Source: a virus
DNA length: 22,226 nt
Direction: 5' to 3' (one strand)
Virus record (IMG/VR): IMGVR_UViG_3300028025_003716
Coordinates: 1-22,226 of that record
Both the position numbers and the translations under genes were made by a program. Positions within the stretch are counted from its first letter, which is position 1. Each line of letters begins with the position of its first letter. Under the pieces are notes generated by a model. That model searched no databases. It had not been told where the DNA came from and worked only from the letters and a program-made list of their open reading frames with translations. Shown here piece by piece: positions 15,430-22,226 of the stretch.

Positions 15430-16584
15430 ATGCCATTTACAAGTAGCGCAAGAGGTGCTTACGGCCCACAAGGTAAAAAAGTAATTAAGGGACCACTTGC
15501 TCCTGTATGGGCTACATTTTCGCCCCCAGCATCTTCGGGCCCTTATTCTTATCAGTTTGTTGCAACAGATGATTCTGGCGATGCACCAACATATTCTTTA
15601 GCAAGCGGTTCAATTCCAACGGGAACAACACTTTCCAGTTCTGGTCTTTTATCAGGAACATGTACTTCTGCAGGAACATTTACTTTTTCGGTAAGAGCAA
15701 CAGACGTTAATGGAAGATTTACAGATACAGGTAATTTATCTATAGTTGTTACTTTAAGATCTCCAGCTACATACACGCAATCTCAAGCCCTTTCTTTAAC
15801 ATCTTATGTGGTTGGAGACGTAATTACATTTCCATATACAGGAAACTCTCAGCAATTTAATAGATATAACGCTACAAACTTTAACGTTTCGTTAAGAGGT
15901 GCTGGAGGCGGAGATGGAGATAACTCTTCTAGAGGATCCCGTGGAGCCTTGGCTGCTGGAAATGTTGTTTCTAACTTGCAGTCAACTTACTGGGTATTTA
16001 TTGGTGGAACTGGTACAACAAATAGCACAAATGGAGGCGGCGGAGCTGCAGGATACAATGGCGGAGGACAAGCCTACGATTCTGGAAACCCAAGTTGGTC
16101 CATCGCTGGGTCTAGTGGAGGTTCAGACATTAGATTGACAAACGGTGCCTGGAATGATGGAACAAGTTTAAATTCAAGAATTTTAGTTGCTGGTGGTGGT
16201 GCTTCAGCTTCACGAAACGGAGGCAGTGGCACAGCTGGCGAAGGAGGGTACCCAAGTGGAGGAAATGGAACTGACGGCGGAGGCGGCGGAGCAGGAGGAC
16301 AAGGCGGAGGACAAGGCGGTGGCGGTGGCAGCGTAGGAAGCTCCAGCTTTGCGGGAGGGTTTGGTTATGGCGGAGGCTATAACGGAAGCTATAATGTTTT
16401 GGGTGGATCAGGCGGAGGTGGATGGTATGGCGGTAGCTCTGGAGCATTTCACATGGGCAATGGCGGAGGAGGATCATCTTACTATAATTCTAGCTACGTA
16501 AACAACTGGACACACACAAACGGCTCACGAGGAGTTGGTCGTGAAAATGGAAGTGGTACCATTACCATAGTTGCTGTTTCTTAA
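15430..16584 (+). CDS. Glycine-rich putative adhesin with Ig-like domain, cassette copy 2
   Basis: A 384-residue protein. It opens with MPFTSSARGAYGPQGKK, shared with the 9972 protein. Residues 25-110 match the putative Ig (He_PIG) fold seen in surface proteins (YSLASGSIPTGTTLSSSGLLSG...FTFSVRATDVNG). Residues about 150-375 form a glycine-rich domain with the pattern known from ALK/LTK-type glycine-rich regions (GGSDIRL...SLNSRILVAGGGASA, residues 230-260), then dense glycine (residues about 281-305). Polyglycine-II helices are a plausible fold. A strong ribosome-binding site (AAAGGAG) precedes the ATG, 12 bases after the fibre stop. The arrangement repeats that of 7707/9972, so this is probably the tip or receptor-binding subunit of the 1021-residue fibre. 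The Ig-like insert is absent from the first copy. Confidence 0.75.
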   Translation: MPFTSSARGAYGPQGKKVIKGPLAPVWATFSPPASSGPYSYQFVATDDSGDAPTYSLASGSIPTGTTLSSSGLLSGTCTSAGTFTFSVRATDVNGRFTDTGNLSIVVTLRSPATYTQSQALSLTSYVVGDVITFPYTGNSQQFNRYNATNFNVSLRGAGGGDGDNSSRGSRGALAAGNVVSNLQSTYWVFIGGTGTTNSTNGGGGAAGYNGGGQAYDSGNPSWSIAGSSGGSDIRLTNGAWNDGTSLNSRILVAGGGASASRNGGSGTAGEGGYPSGGNGTDGGGGGAGGQGGGQGGGGGSVGSSSFAGGFGYGGGYNGSYNVLGGSGGGGWYGGSSGAFHMGNGGGGSSYYNSSYVNNWTHTNGSRGVGRENGSGTITIVAVS

Positions 16585-16606
16585 ATAGTAGATTAAAGAG
16601 TAAAAT
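16578..16606 (+). promoter_or_regulatory. Weak promoter candidate before the AT-rich island
   Basis: TTCTTA (16578-16583), 17 bases and TAAAAT (16601-16606). It overlaps the end of the preceding gene and leaves only four bases to the ATG at 16611. AAAGAG at 16595-16600 could instead serve as a weak ribosome-binding site for read-through mRNA. AT-richness makes a chance match likely. Confidence 0.25.
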
Positions 16607-16610
16607 AAAC

Positions 16611-17078
16611 ATGGATTTAAAAAACTCAATTAGTAATTCTATTGTTAACAAAACACCTTTATTGATACCAGCATTTTCTTTTAATACACCTCCATGGGAC
16701 CATTTTTTAACACACTTATTTTCAACTAAGCAAGAAAAAATTTTATCTACAATCGATTTGTTAGTTCCCTCTTTAGAAGAATTTCCGCATCCATACCGAG
16801 ATGTAGTAGTATTAAACGACCTTTATTCATTTTTAATTGGTTCAAGTAATATAGATATACAGTCTAACATATACTTGTCCCCCAGCGTAAAAGAAGCAGA
16901 TGACTATGAGCATACAAAGTTAATCTGGCAATGCGTTGGGTCTTTAAAGATTACATTTAAAGAAAATTTTAAAATAATTATAAGTAAACATTCTGATTTA
17001 ATAGTAATCCCAAAAGGAATAGAATATAGCATAGAACCAATAGACGCTTCTGCAACAGTAACGTTTAGATATAACTAA
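16611..17078 (+). CDS. Degenerate JmjC/cupin-like protein, probably non-catalytic
   Basis: A 155-residue protein, soluble by sequence. Residues 86-141 follow the layout of the JmjC/cupin core: a NIYLSPS strand, an aromatic turn ending YEHTKL (99-104), then a VGSLKITF strand, and SDLIVIPKGIEYSI (128-141), which resembles the 'GD-hyLPxGxxH' strand. In active oxygenases the first part is HxD/E and the last ends in His. Here H101 is followed by T102-K103, and the distal His is replaced (E138/Y139). The metal triad therefore looks lost, suggesting a structural or ligand-binding cupin. The N-terminal WDHFLTHLF also fits these families. The gene lies in a markedly AT-rich two-gene island between fibre and lectin genes. 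The family call is by eye and moderate at best; no function is proposed beyond a possible binding role. Confidence 0.55.
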   Translation: MDLKNSISNSIVNKTPLLIPAFSFNTPPWDHFLTHLFSTKQEKILSTIDLLVPSLEEFPHPYRDVVVLNDLYSFLIGSSNIDIQSNIYLSPSVKEADDYEHTKLIWQCVGSLKITFKENFKIIISKHSDLIVIPKGIEYSIEPIDASATVTFRYN

Positions 17079-17091
17079 AAAGGATTATAAA

Positions 17092-17811
17092 ATGAAAGAC
17101 TCTCCAAAAATTGAATTTATTTCAATGATAAAAGGATTAACATCTATTTCAGAATGTTTACCAAAACCTGCTTCATCATTTATACCTAAATGGTGGAAAA
17201 ATACACCTCCTGAAAGTAATGGTGTAAGTACAATAAAAATGTGCCCAGCGTACCCAGATTATTTTTCAGAAGGCTTTATTCTGCCAATGTGGACAGATGT
17301 TAAATTAAAATTTAATAAAGAAACTGGAGATTGGAACTGGGAAACAAGGAGTCAAGAAAATCCATTTTTATTTGACGTGCACTACAACTCACAGCTAATT
17401 GATCACAAAGTTCCCACTTATCAGGGAGAAGATGGAAAGTTTGTTTTTAAATTTATTTCACCTTGGAAAATAATTACTCCACCAGGATACTCTGTTTTAC
17501 AACTACCTCCATTTTATCATTTTAATAAAGATTTTAGTGTCGCACCTGGAATTTTGCACACAGACATATATCATTCTACAAATCAACAAATTTTTTATCA
17601 TTCTTCTGAAAAAGAAATTGTAATTGAGCGGGGAGCCCCTTTAGTACACTATATTCCATATAAAAGAAAAGAATATAGTCTAGAGGTTAGGGAGTATACA
17701 GCTGAAGACGAACAAAAAATAAGGTCTGAAGATTTATCAATTGTAACTAAATTAAATGGCTCTGGGTGGTTTAAAAAGTTTAAGAAGACACACCCTTATC
17801 ACCAGAAATAA
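17092..17811 (+). CDS. Conserved uncharacterised phage protein, ~240 residues
   Basis: A 239-residue protein. It resembles a family I recall from marine and freshwater phages that has no function known to me. Hallmarks visible here are PKPASSFIPKWWKN (25-38), CPAYPDYFSEGFILPMW (51-67), a tryptophan-rich hairpin (GDWNWE), FDVHYNSQ (94-101), SPWKIITPPGYSVLQLPPFY (123-142), GILHTDIYHSTNQQIFYH (153-170) and GAPLVHYIPYKRK (181-193). H156-T-D158 followed by H161 and H170 would suit a metal site of the HxD...H type, but this is unproven. A clear ribosome-binding site (AAAAAGGAT) precedes the ATG, 13 bases after the cupin-like gene, so the two are probably one unit. Base composition is far lower in G+C than in the flanking genes. 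It could be an accessory gene acquired as a pair. Confidence 0.65.
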   Translation: MKDSPKIEFISMIKGLTSISECLPKPASSFIPKWWKNTPPESNGVSTIKMCPAYPDYFSEGFILPMWTDVKLKFNKETGDWNWETRSQENPFLFDVHYNSQLIDHKVPTYQGEDGKFVFKFISPWKIITPPGYSVLQLPPFYHFNKDFSVAPGILHTDIYHSTNQQIFYHSSEKEIVIERGAPLVHYIPYKRKEYSLEVREYTAEDEQKIRSEDLSIVTKLNGSGWFKKFKKTHPYHQK

Positions 17812-17822
17812 TACAATGAAAT

Positions 17823-17850
17823 TTGCCCAGTACTCATTTGTTGGTATAAT
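17823..17850 (+). promoter_or_regulatory. Sigma70-like promoter, probably leaderless
   Basis: TTGCCC (17823-17828), a 16-base spacer and a perfect TATAAT (17845-17850). The ATG at 17857 follows six bases later, with no Shine-Dalgarno site between or upstream. It marks the return from the AT-rich island to the lectin-domain gene. Confidence 0.65.
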
Positions 17851-17856
17851 AATATT

Positions 17857-19608
17857 ATGTCCTATCAATTAAAAGTAATCAAAGACTACCCTATTGGCTT
17901 CTGGCCGTTGGATGAGTCTTCTGGTACCACTGCCTCTGATATTTCAGGGTGTGGAAATAATGCCACATATGTAGGTTCTCCTGCAGCAAATATGCTGCCA
18001 ATTATTCCAGGCGGAGGATCAGGAACTAAGATAACCGATACCTCTTATATAACAGTACCAACATCAAAAGACTTTTATGGCTCATCTGTTTCAAATGGCC
18101 TTGCAAATAAATACTCCTCAGACAATGACTTCACATTAGAGTTATGGGTCAGCCCATCTATTCAGTCATCAAATATCACAACTCTTTTTGCAGACACTAC
18201 AGATGGTATCGGATTATATTGGGAAAAGGGAGATGTTATATTTAAAATTTCTTCCACTGAACAAATTAGGTGGGCAGTAACATATAGCAAAAAGGCTATG
18301 CATATCGTAGGAGTATATTCTGTAGACTCTATTAAATTATTTATAGATGGCAGACAAGTAGCGGCTAAATCTATAGACTCTACATTTAAATTTACTAACA
18401 CAACCCTAGATCTACAAATTGGTCCAACATCTGATTCAGGAGATTCATTTATTGTAGATGCTCCAGCAGTATATCGATATGGACTAAAAAATGCATCTAT
18501 CTCTAAGCATTACAGCGATGCCAACTTTTATATCCAGCCTATACATGTAGTCCATCCAGAAGATGGGCAATTGTTTTCATGCTCAGAGGTTAACAACAGA
18601 GTCGATCTTGAATACTCATATGGCGTATCTAAGTCATGGGAGGACCTCATTGAGTCAGACGAAAATGTTTACTATGATCAACAAGGAAGATATCTATCGT
18701 TCTTTAGCACAACTACAGCAACTCCACTCAGCTTTGTAATTAACGACTTCTTATTTATTCCTACGGAATCAGGGCTTACAGATTCTAAAATTGAATGGCG
18801 AAATGATTTAGGAGTTTCTGTAGAAACTAGCGTAGACGGAACTAGTTATGTTTCTTGTGAAAATGGGCAGGCAATTCCACAGTACAGCGTAAATTCATTT
18901 AATACAAGCGGTGTCCTATATATCAGAATTACAATGAGCACATCAGATGCTAGCAAATTCCTTCCAAGGTTATCTTTATTTAATATTAGATTCTATAGGG
19001 AGTCAATTGTATATTCAGACAATTCTCCAAATACAATTACCTCAGACAATCAAATTAACGTCGGAGCAGTAAATTACTCCCCACTTGTCAGACATTATAA
19101 CAATGGAATTCGAACAGAGTCTGGATATGGATTTGATATCAATACTGGATTAAACATAAATACAGTAGAGATGTTTTTTACTCCTAAAACAACTGGAGCA
19201 AATACTTTATTCTATGATCCGACTACCAGCACCAAGTATGCCTGGAATGGGTCTGGAACGGTCTCCAAGGCCTCTATAAGCAAAGTTTACGTTAATGGGG
19301 TAGATAAGACCTCACAGACCAATATAAGCAATTTCCTGGTGGCTGGAGAGCCCCATCACATAGTTCTAGTATTCTCTGCGCCAGTAACTGGATCCCTTCA
19401 ATTTAATTATCAAACTTCAGGCGGTCCAGATAACCTATATAACAATATCGCTATATACAATAGAACATTAACCGAAGCAGATGTAGACACCCACTTTGAT
19501 TTATATTGTGGAAGACCTGCTGTTTCAGTCTCAGATCCTGCTATTCAGATGACAGAATCTACCCCAGTATATTATGATAATGACTGGATTGTGCTTCAAA
19601 GTATCTAA
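17857..19608 (+). CDS. LamG-like lectin-domain virion protein
   Basis: A 583-residue protein. Residues 11-222 form a concanavalin A-like/LamG domain: the opening YPIGFWPLDESSGTTASDISG motif of the Laminin_G_3 type, then FTLELWVSP, a glycine-ended strand set and SIKLFIDGRQV. Residues about 415-555 form a second, more diverged LamG-like domain (GYGFDINTGLNINTVEMFFTP, VYVNGVDKT, PHHIVLVFSA, YNNIAIYNRTLTEADV). The region between has beta strands with no named family. Such domains bind glycans or act as structural beta-sandwiches in phage tails and baseplates. The gene is expected to have a leaderless mRNA from the promoter six bases upstream. It is the last appendage-type gene before the head module, so it may be a baseplate, tail-tip or capsid-decorating lectin. 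Confidence 0.8.
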   Translation: MSYQLKVIKDYPIGFWPLDESSGTTASDISGCGNNATYVGSPAANMLPIIPGGGSGTKITDTSYITVPTSKDFYGSSVSNGLANKYSSDNDFTLELWVSPSIQSSNITTLFADTTDGIGLYWEKGDVIFKISSTEQIRWAVTYSKKAMHIVGVYSVDSIKLFIDGRQVAAKSIDSTFKFTNTTLDLQIGPTSDSGDSFIVDAPAVYRYGLKNASISKHYSDANFYIQPIHVVHPEDGQLFSCSEVNNRVDLEYSYGVSKSWEDLIESDENVYYDQQGRYLSFFSTTTATPLSFVINDFLFIPTESGLTDSKIEWRNDLGVSVETSVDGTSYVSCENGQAIPQYSVNSFNTSGVLYIRITMSTSDASKFLPRLSLFNIRFYRESIVYSDNSPNTITSDNQINVGAVNYSPLVRHYNNGIRTESGYGFDINTGLNINTVEMFFTPKTTGANTLFYDPTTSTKYAWNGSGTVSKASISKVYVNGVDKTSQTNISNFLVAGEPHHIVLVFSAPVTGSLQFNYQTSGGPDNLYNNIAIYNRTLTEADVDTHFDLYCGRPAVSVSDPAIQMTESTPVYYDNDWIVLQSI

Positions 19609-19610
19609 AG

Positions 19611-19629
19611 TTGTCATCTTCTGTGACAA
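19611..19629. repeat. Inverted repeat immediately upstream of the head-module promoter
   Basis: TTGTCA and TGACAA (19611-19616 and 19624-19629) are perfect inverted copies around a 7-base loop. They lie two bases after the lectin-gene stop and end five bases before the -35 box at 19635. The stem is short and has no U-tract (A residues follow), so an operator is more likely than an intrinsic terminator. Confidence 0.4.
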
Positions 19630-19634
19630 AAAGC

Positions 19635-19663
19635 TGGACTTAAACCATAAAGAATGGTAAAAT
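19635..19663 (+). promoter_or_regulatory. Sigma70-like promoter of the head module, probably leaderless
   Basis: TGGACT (19635-19640), 17-base spacer, TAAAAT (19658-19663), then eight bases to the ATG at 19672. There is no Shine-Dalgarno site before the ATG. It would drive the small gene at 19672 and the overlapping portal gene. Confidence 0.55.
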
Positions 19664-19671
19664 AAAACTCT

Positions 19672-20013
19672 ATGGATATCAATAAGATTAATACACAAGT
19701 TCTCGAAGAGGAATCAACTCTTGGGATATATGTCTGGGAAATGCCAGATGGTCGCTGGATTGGCGATGATGAAGGAAACTACTTGTCTATTACTTCTAAG
19801 AAGAATAATAAATCAAGAATTGAAGCCCTTGCAAAAGAGGTCAGAAACTTTGGTATTTATGAAGGACAGCCTAAGTTTCTTAGTGCCCGCCGAAAGGTTA
19901 CAGATGAAGAGTTTGAAGAACAGCAGTCAAGGCTTAAGTGGGGTTTGGTTCCAGATCCACTAGATATTGGAAACTATAAAGACGAAGTTAAAAAATTGGG
20001 GAAGCTAACATGA
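19672..20013 (+). CDS. Small head-module protein before the portal, hypothetical
   Basis: A 113-residue charged protein with no recognised family. Residues about 18-40 (GIYVWEMPDGRWIGDDEGNYLS) form a beta-hairpin-like segment, followed by a basic helix (KKNNKSRIEALAKEVRNFG) and an acidic/basic C-terminus (RRKVTDEEFEEQQSRLKWGL). Its TGA overlaps the start of the portal gene (ATGA, 20010-20013), so the two are translationally coupled. In many phages the gene just before the portal encodes the terminase large subunit, but this protein is far too small and lacks Walker motifs. A portal-assembly partner or small head protein is the most likely role, from position alone. Confidence 0.7.
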   Translation: MDINKINTQVLEEESTLGIYVWEMPDGRWIGDDEGNYLSITSKKNNKSRIEALAKEVRNFGIYEGQPKFLSARRKVTDEEFEEQQSRLKWGLVPDPLDIGNYKDEVKKLGKLT

Positions 20014-21593
20014 TTAAATACGAAGAAGATGACAACTCACAAGATATATCAATTTCTAATGTAGCAGACTGGATGAAGTTTAATGCTCCAGTGGATACAA
20101 AAACAACTGACCCATTTAAAATTAGCGGAGATGATTTATCAAAAGTATCTGGACTAGGTGCAACATTTCGTCGCAAGATGAACCGTGATCTTCAAAAAAG
20201 ATTCCAGGGAATTGATGGAGCAGAAACTCAACAGAACCTGCTTGCACAAGCAATTACAGGCTATGCAATGTTTGACCTTATTGAACCTCCATATAACCTA
20301 GATTACCTTTCAACTATTTATGAAATTTCCCCATACAACTATTCAGCAATTAATGCTAAGGTTTCAAATATTGTTGGACTAGGCCATGACTTTATTGAGA
20401 CACGAAAGACTCAAGAAGCATTCGATAACATTTCAGATGACAAGGCCCTAGATCGTGCTCGCAGAAAGCTAAATAGACTTCGTCAAGATTTATATGAGTG
20501 GCTAGAGCAGTGCAACGAAGAAGAAACATTTACAGAAACACTTATTAAAGCATACACAGATGTTGAGGCTACAGGAAATGGATACCTAGAAATCGGTAGA
20601 ACATCTGCTGGCAAGATTGGATACATCGGTCATATTCCAGCAAAGACTATGCGTGTACGCCGATTGCGTGATGGCTTTATTCAATTGCTCTACGGCAAGG
20701 CCGTATATTTCCGCAACTTCGGAGATCAAGAGACACTAAATCCGATTGATGGCGGACTAGAGAGACCAAATGAGATTATTCATTTAAAGAAGTATACTCC
20801 AACAAATAACTATTATGGAATTCCAGACATTGTAGCTTCACAGAATGCTATGGCAGGAAATGAGTTTGCTGGCAAGTACAACCTTGATTACTTTGAGAAC
20901 AAGGCTGTTCCAAGATATATCATCACCGTAAAGGGTGCTAAATTATCAACAGAGTCAGAGCGTAAATTGCTTGAGTTTTTCCAGGTCGGGCTAAGAGGCA
21001 AGAATCATAGATCCCTATATATTCCTCTTCCTCCAGACTCACCAGACTCAAAGGTTGAATTTAAAATGGAGCCAATTGAGGCAGGAACTCAGGAATCTTC
21101 ATTTAACGTATATCGTAAATCTAATAGAGATGAAATTCTATTATCTCACCGTGTCCCAATTAATAAAATTGGAACTCCAGAAGGAGTCAATTTAGCGGTA
21201 GCAAGAGATGCCGATAAAACATTTAGAGAGCAAGTCTGTCGTCCAGCACAAATGAATTTAGAGAAAAAGCTAAATAAAATTATCGAAGAAATGACAGATG
21301 CCCTACTTTTGAAATTTAATGAGCTTACTTTGACCGATGAAGATACTCAGTCAAAGATTGATGAGCGTTATTTGAGAATGCAGGTAATTACTCCTAATGA
21401 AGTTCGTATTAGAATGGGAATGGTTCCAATTGACGGTGGAGATAAAGTCGTTCAATTAAAGCCACAGGACCAGGCAGAGTCTAGAGCACAGGCAGGAAAG
21501 ACCAGAACTAGAGATGCCGAAAGGTCTGCAAATTCTCCAGATATTTCTGGGGAGGGCAGAAATGCTCAGGGCGACGGAAGACAAGTCAACTGA
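20010..21593 (+). CDS. Phage portal protein, PBSX type
   Basis: A 527-residue protein forming the dodecameric channel at the capsid vertex through which DNA is packaged and to which the tail joins. It matches the PBSX-family portal pattern: a disordered acidic N-terminus, an EPPYNLDYLSTIYEISPYNY segment (about residues 92-111) with NAKVSNIVG, a helical clip/stem region (FTETLIKAYTDVEATGNGYLEIGR), HIPAKTMRVRR, a HLKKYTPTNNYYGIPDIVAS motif (about 259-278), and FRKSNRDEI-like and SHRVPINKIG elements followed by long helices. The C-terminal tail (residues 490-527) is polar and probably disordered. It begins inside the stop of the upstream gene (GGGGAAG ribosome-binding site) and is followed by the prohead protease after a 53-base gap with its own promoter. 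The terminase is not in this window. Confidence 0.9.
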   Translation: MIKYEEDDNSQDISISNVADWMKFNAPVDTKTTDPFKISGDDLSKVSGLGATFRRKMNRDLQKRFQGIDGAETQQNLLAQAITGYAMFDLIEPPYNLDYLSTIYEISPYNYSAINAKVSNIVGLGHDFIETRKTQEAFDNISDDKALDRARRKLNRLRQDLYEWLEQCNEEETFTETLIKAYTDVEATGNGYLEIGRTSAGKIGYIGHIPAKTMRVRRLRDGFIQLLYGKAVYFRNFGDQETLNPIDGGLERPNEIIHLKKYTPTNNYYGIPDIVASQNAMAGNEFAGKYNLDYFENKAVPRYIITVKGAKLSTESERKLLEFFQVGLRGKNHRSLYIPLPPDSPDSKVEFKMEPIEAGTQESSFNVYRKSNRDEILLSHRVPINKIGTPEGVNLAVARDADKTFREQVCRPAQMNLEKKLNKIIEEMTDALLLKFNELTLTDEDTQSKIDERYLRMQVITPNEVRIRMGMVPIDGGDKVVQLKPQDQAESRAQAGKTRTRDAERSANSPDISGEGRNAQGDGRQVN

Positions 21594-21610
21594 CCCTACT
21601 CAACCATTAT

Positions 21611-21639
21611 TTGCCTTATATACAATAACGTTATAAAAT
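21611..21639 (+). promoter_or_regulatory. Sigma70-like promoter of the protease gene, probably leaderless
   Basis: TTGCCT (21611-21616), 17-base spacer, TAAAAT (21634-21639), seven bases, then ATG at 21647 with no Shine-Dalgarno site. A perfect 10-base palindrome (ATAACGTTAT, 21625-21634) sits in the spacer up to the first base of the -10 box. Confidence 0.55.
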
Positions 21640-21646
21640 TAAGCAT

Positions 21647-22226
21647 ATGAACATTGAGAAATCACTTTGGTCTTCGCATGGCGATAATATTACATTATCC
21701 GTGCCGTTCACTAAAGTCAACCGTGAAAAAAGAACAGTCTCAGGATTTGCAACTCTAGATAATCTTGATCAGACTGGTGATGTTGTTACTGCTGAAGCAA
21801 GCATAAAAGCATTTGAAAGTTTCCGTGGAAACATTCGTGAGATGCACGGATCAAATGCAGTTGGAAAAATGGTTTCATTTAAGCCAGAAACATTTTACGA
21901 CCCAACAACAAAAGAATTTTACAATGGAGTTTATGTAGACGCATACATTTCAAAGGGAGCACAAGATACTTGGGAAAAGATTCTTGACGGAACCCTAGCA
22001 GGATTTTCAATCGGCGGAAAAATTAAAGAGTCAGAAAATGAAGTTAACAAGTCAACTGGTAAGCCAGTTAGATTTATTAAAGAATACTCATTGATGGAAT
22101 TGTCAGTAGTTGACTCACCAGCAAATGAGCTATGCAACATCTTGTCTGTTCAGAAAATGAATGGTCAGCTAGTATTTAAAGGAATGGCAACAGAAGTTGT
22201 AGCAGAAAATATTTTTTATTGTGCAG
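21647..22226 (+). CDS. XkdF-type prohead serine protease, 3' end outside the window
   Basis: The first 193 residues are visible and stay open to the window edge. The sequence matches the XkdF/U35-like prohead protease that cleaves scaffold and capsid proteins during head maturation. Visible hallmarks are VSGFATLDNLDQTGDVV (31-47), FRGNIREMHGSNAVGKMV (59-76), a GVYVDAYISKGAQDTWEKI segment and LAGFSIGGKI (117-126), then LMELSVVDSPANE (149-161). By comparison with HK97-type proteases, H67, S121 and E151 fit the catalytic His, Ser and acidic residue. It follows the portal gene, the usual order for this capsid lineage. The ATG lacks a Shine-Dalgarno site and lies seven bases after a -10 box. A C-terminal scaffold-like extension may lie beyond the window. 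Confidence 0.9.
   Translation, partial: MNIEKSLWSSHGDNITLSVPFTKVNREKRTVSGFATLDNLDQTGDVVTAEASIKAFESFRGNIREMHGSNAVGKMVSFKPETFYDPTTKEFYNGVYVDAYISKGAQDTWEKILDGTLAGFSIGGKIKESENEVNKSTGKPVRFIKEYSLMELSVVDSPANELCNILSVQKMNGQLVFKGMATEVVAENIFYCA

Noticed and set aside
19611-19629. Inverted repeat as an intrinsic terminator of the lectin gene.
   Set aside because: The six-pair stem is followed by A residues rather than T residues on the + strand, so it lacks a terminator U-tract.

Overview
The window reads as part of a tailed double-stranded DNA phage genome (class Caudoviricetes), or much less likely a prophage. Every supported gene is on the + strand. Genes abut or overlap, and no gap exceeds about 70 bases. 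I see no tRNA, rRNA, CRISPR array, insertion sequence, integrase or replication gene. The capsid genes at the right end (PBSX-type portal, XkdF-type prohead protease) fix the identity. The DNA is AT-rich. The host is an inference. Several genes have a -10 box only 5-8 bases before the ATG, and one virion protein carries a PASTA (peptidoglycan-binding) domain. Both would suit an actinobacterial or other Gram-positive host, while several fibre domains resemble those I know from aquatic T4-like phages. An environmental, freshwater-type phage is my best guess.

Layout. 18-7246 holds the first appendage block: a small fibre-associated protein, a fibre with an Mtd-like N-terminus, a PASTA plus cysteine-repeat protein, two small proteins (one a probable zinc-binding protein), and a 972-residue fibre with collagen-like and 39-residue repeats. 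7269-16584 holds the second appendage block, with two parallel cassettes. Each cassette is a long modular fibre followed by a glycine-rich protein that starts with the same short N-terminal motif (7707-10964 and 12353-16584). Four small proteins lie between the cassettes. 16611-17811 is a visibly more AT-rich two-gene island: a degenerate JmjC/cupin-like protein and an uncharacterised conserved phage protein. 17857-19608 encodes a protein with LamG-like lectin domains. 19672 to the right edge starts the head module: a small protein, the portal and the prohead protease, which runs off the window.

How they work together. Most of the window appears to encode host-recognition and virion-surface machinery made from shuffled modules: carbohydrate-binding-like N-termini, W/Y-rich 'GD-W' motifs, repeated beta modules, collagen-like stalks and glycine-rich tips. 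Transcription appears to be restarted often by sigma70-like promoters, several of which would give leaderless mRNAs. Inside the resulting units, translation uses strong Shine-Dalgarno (SD) sites or start/stop overlaps. No convincing intrinsic terminator was found.
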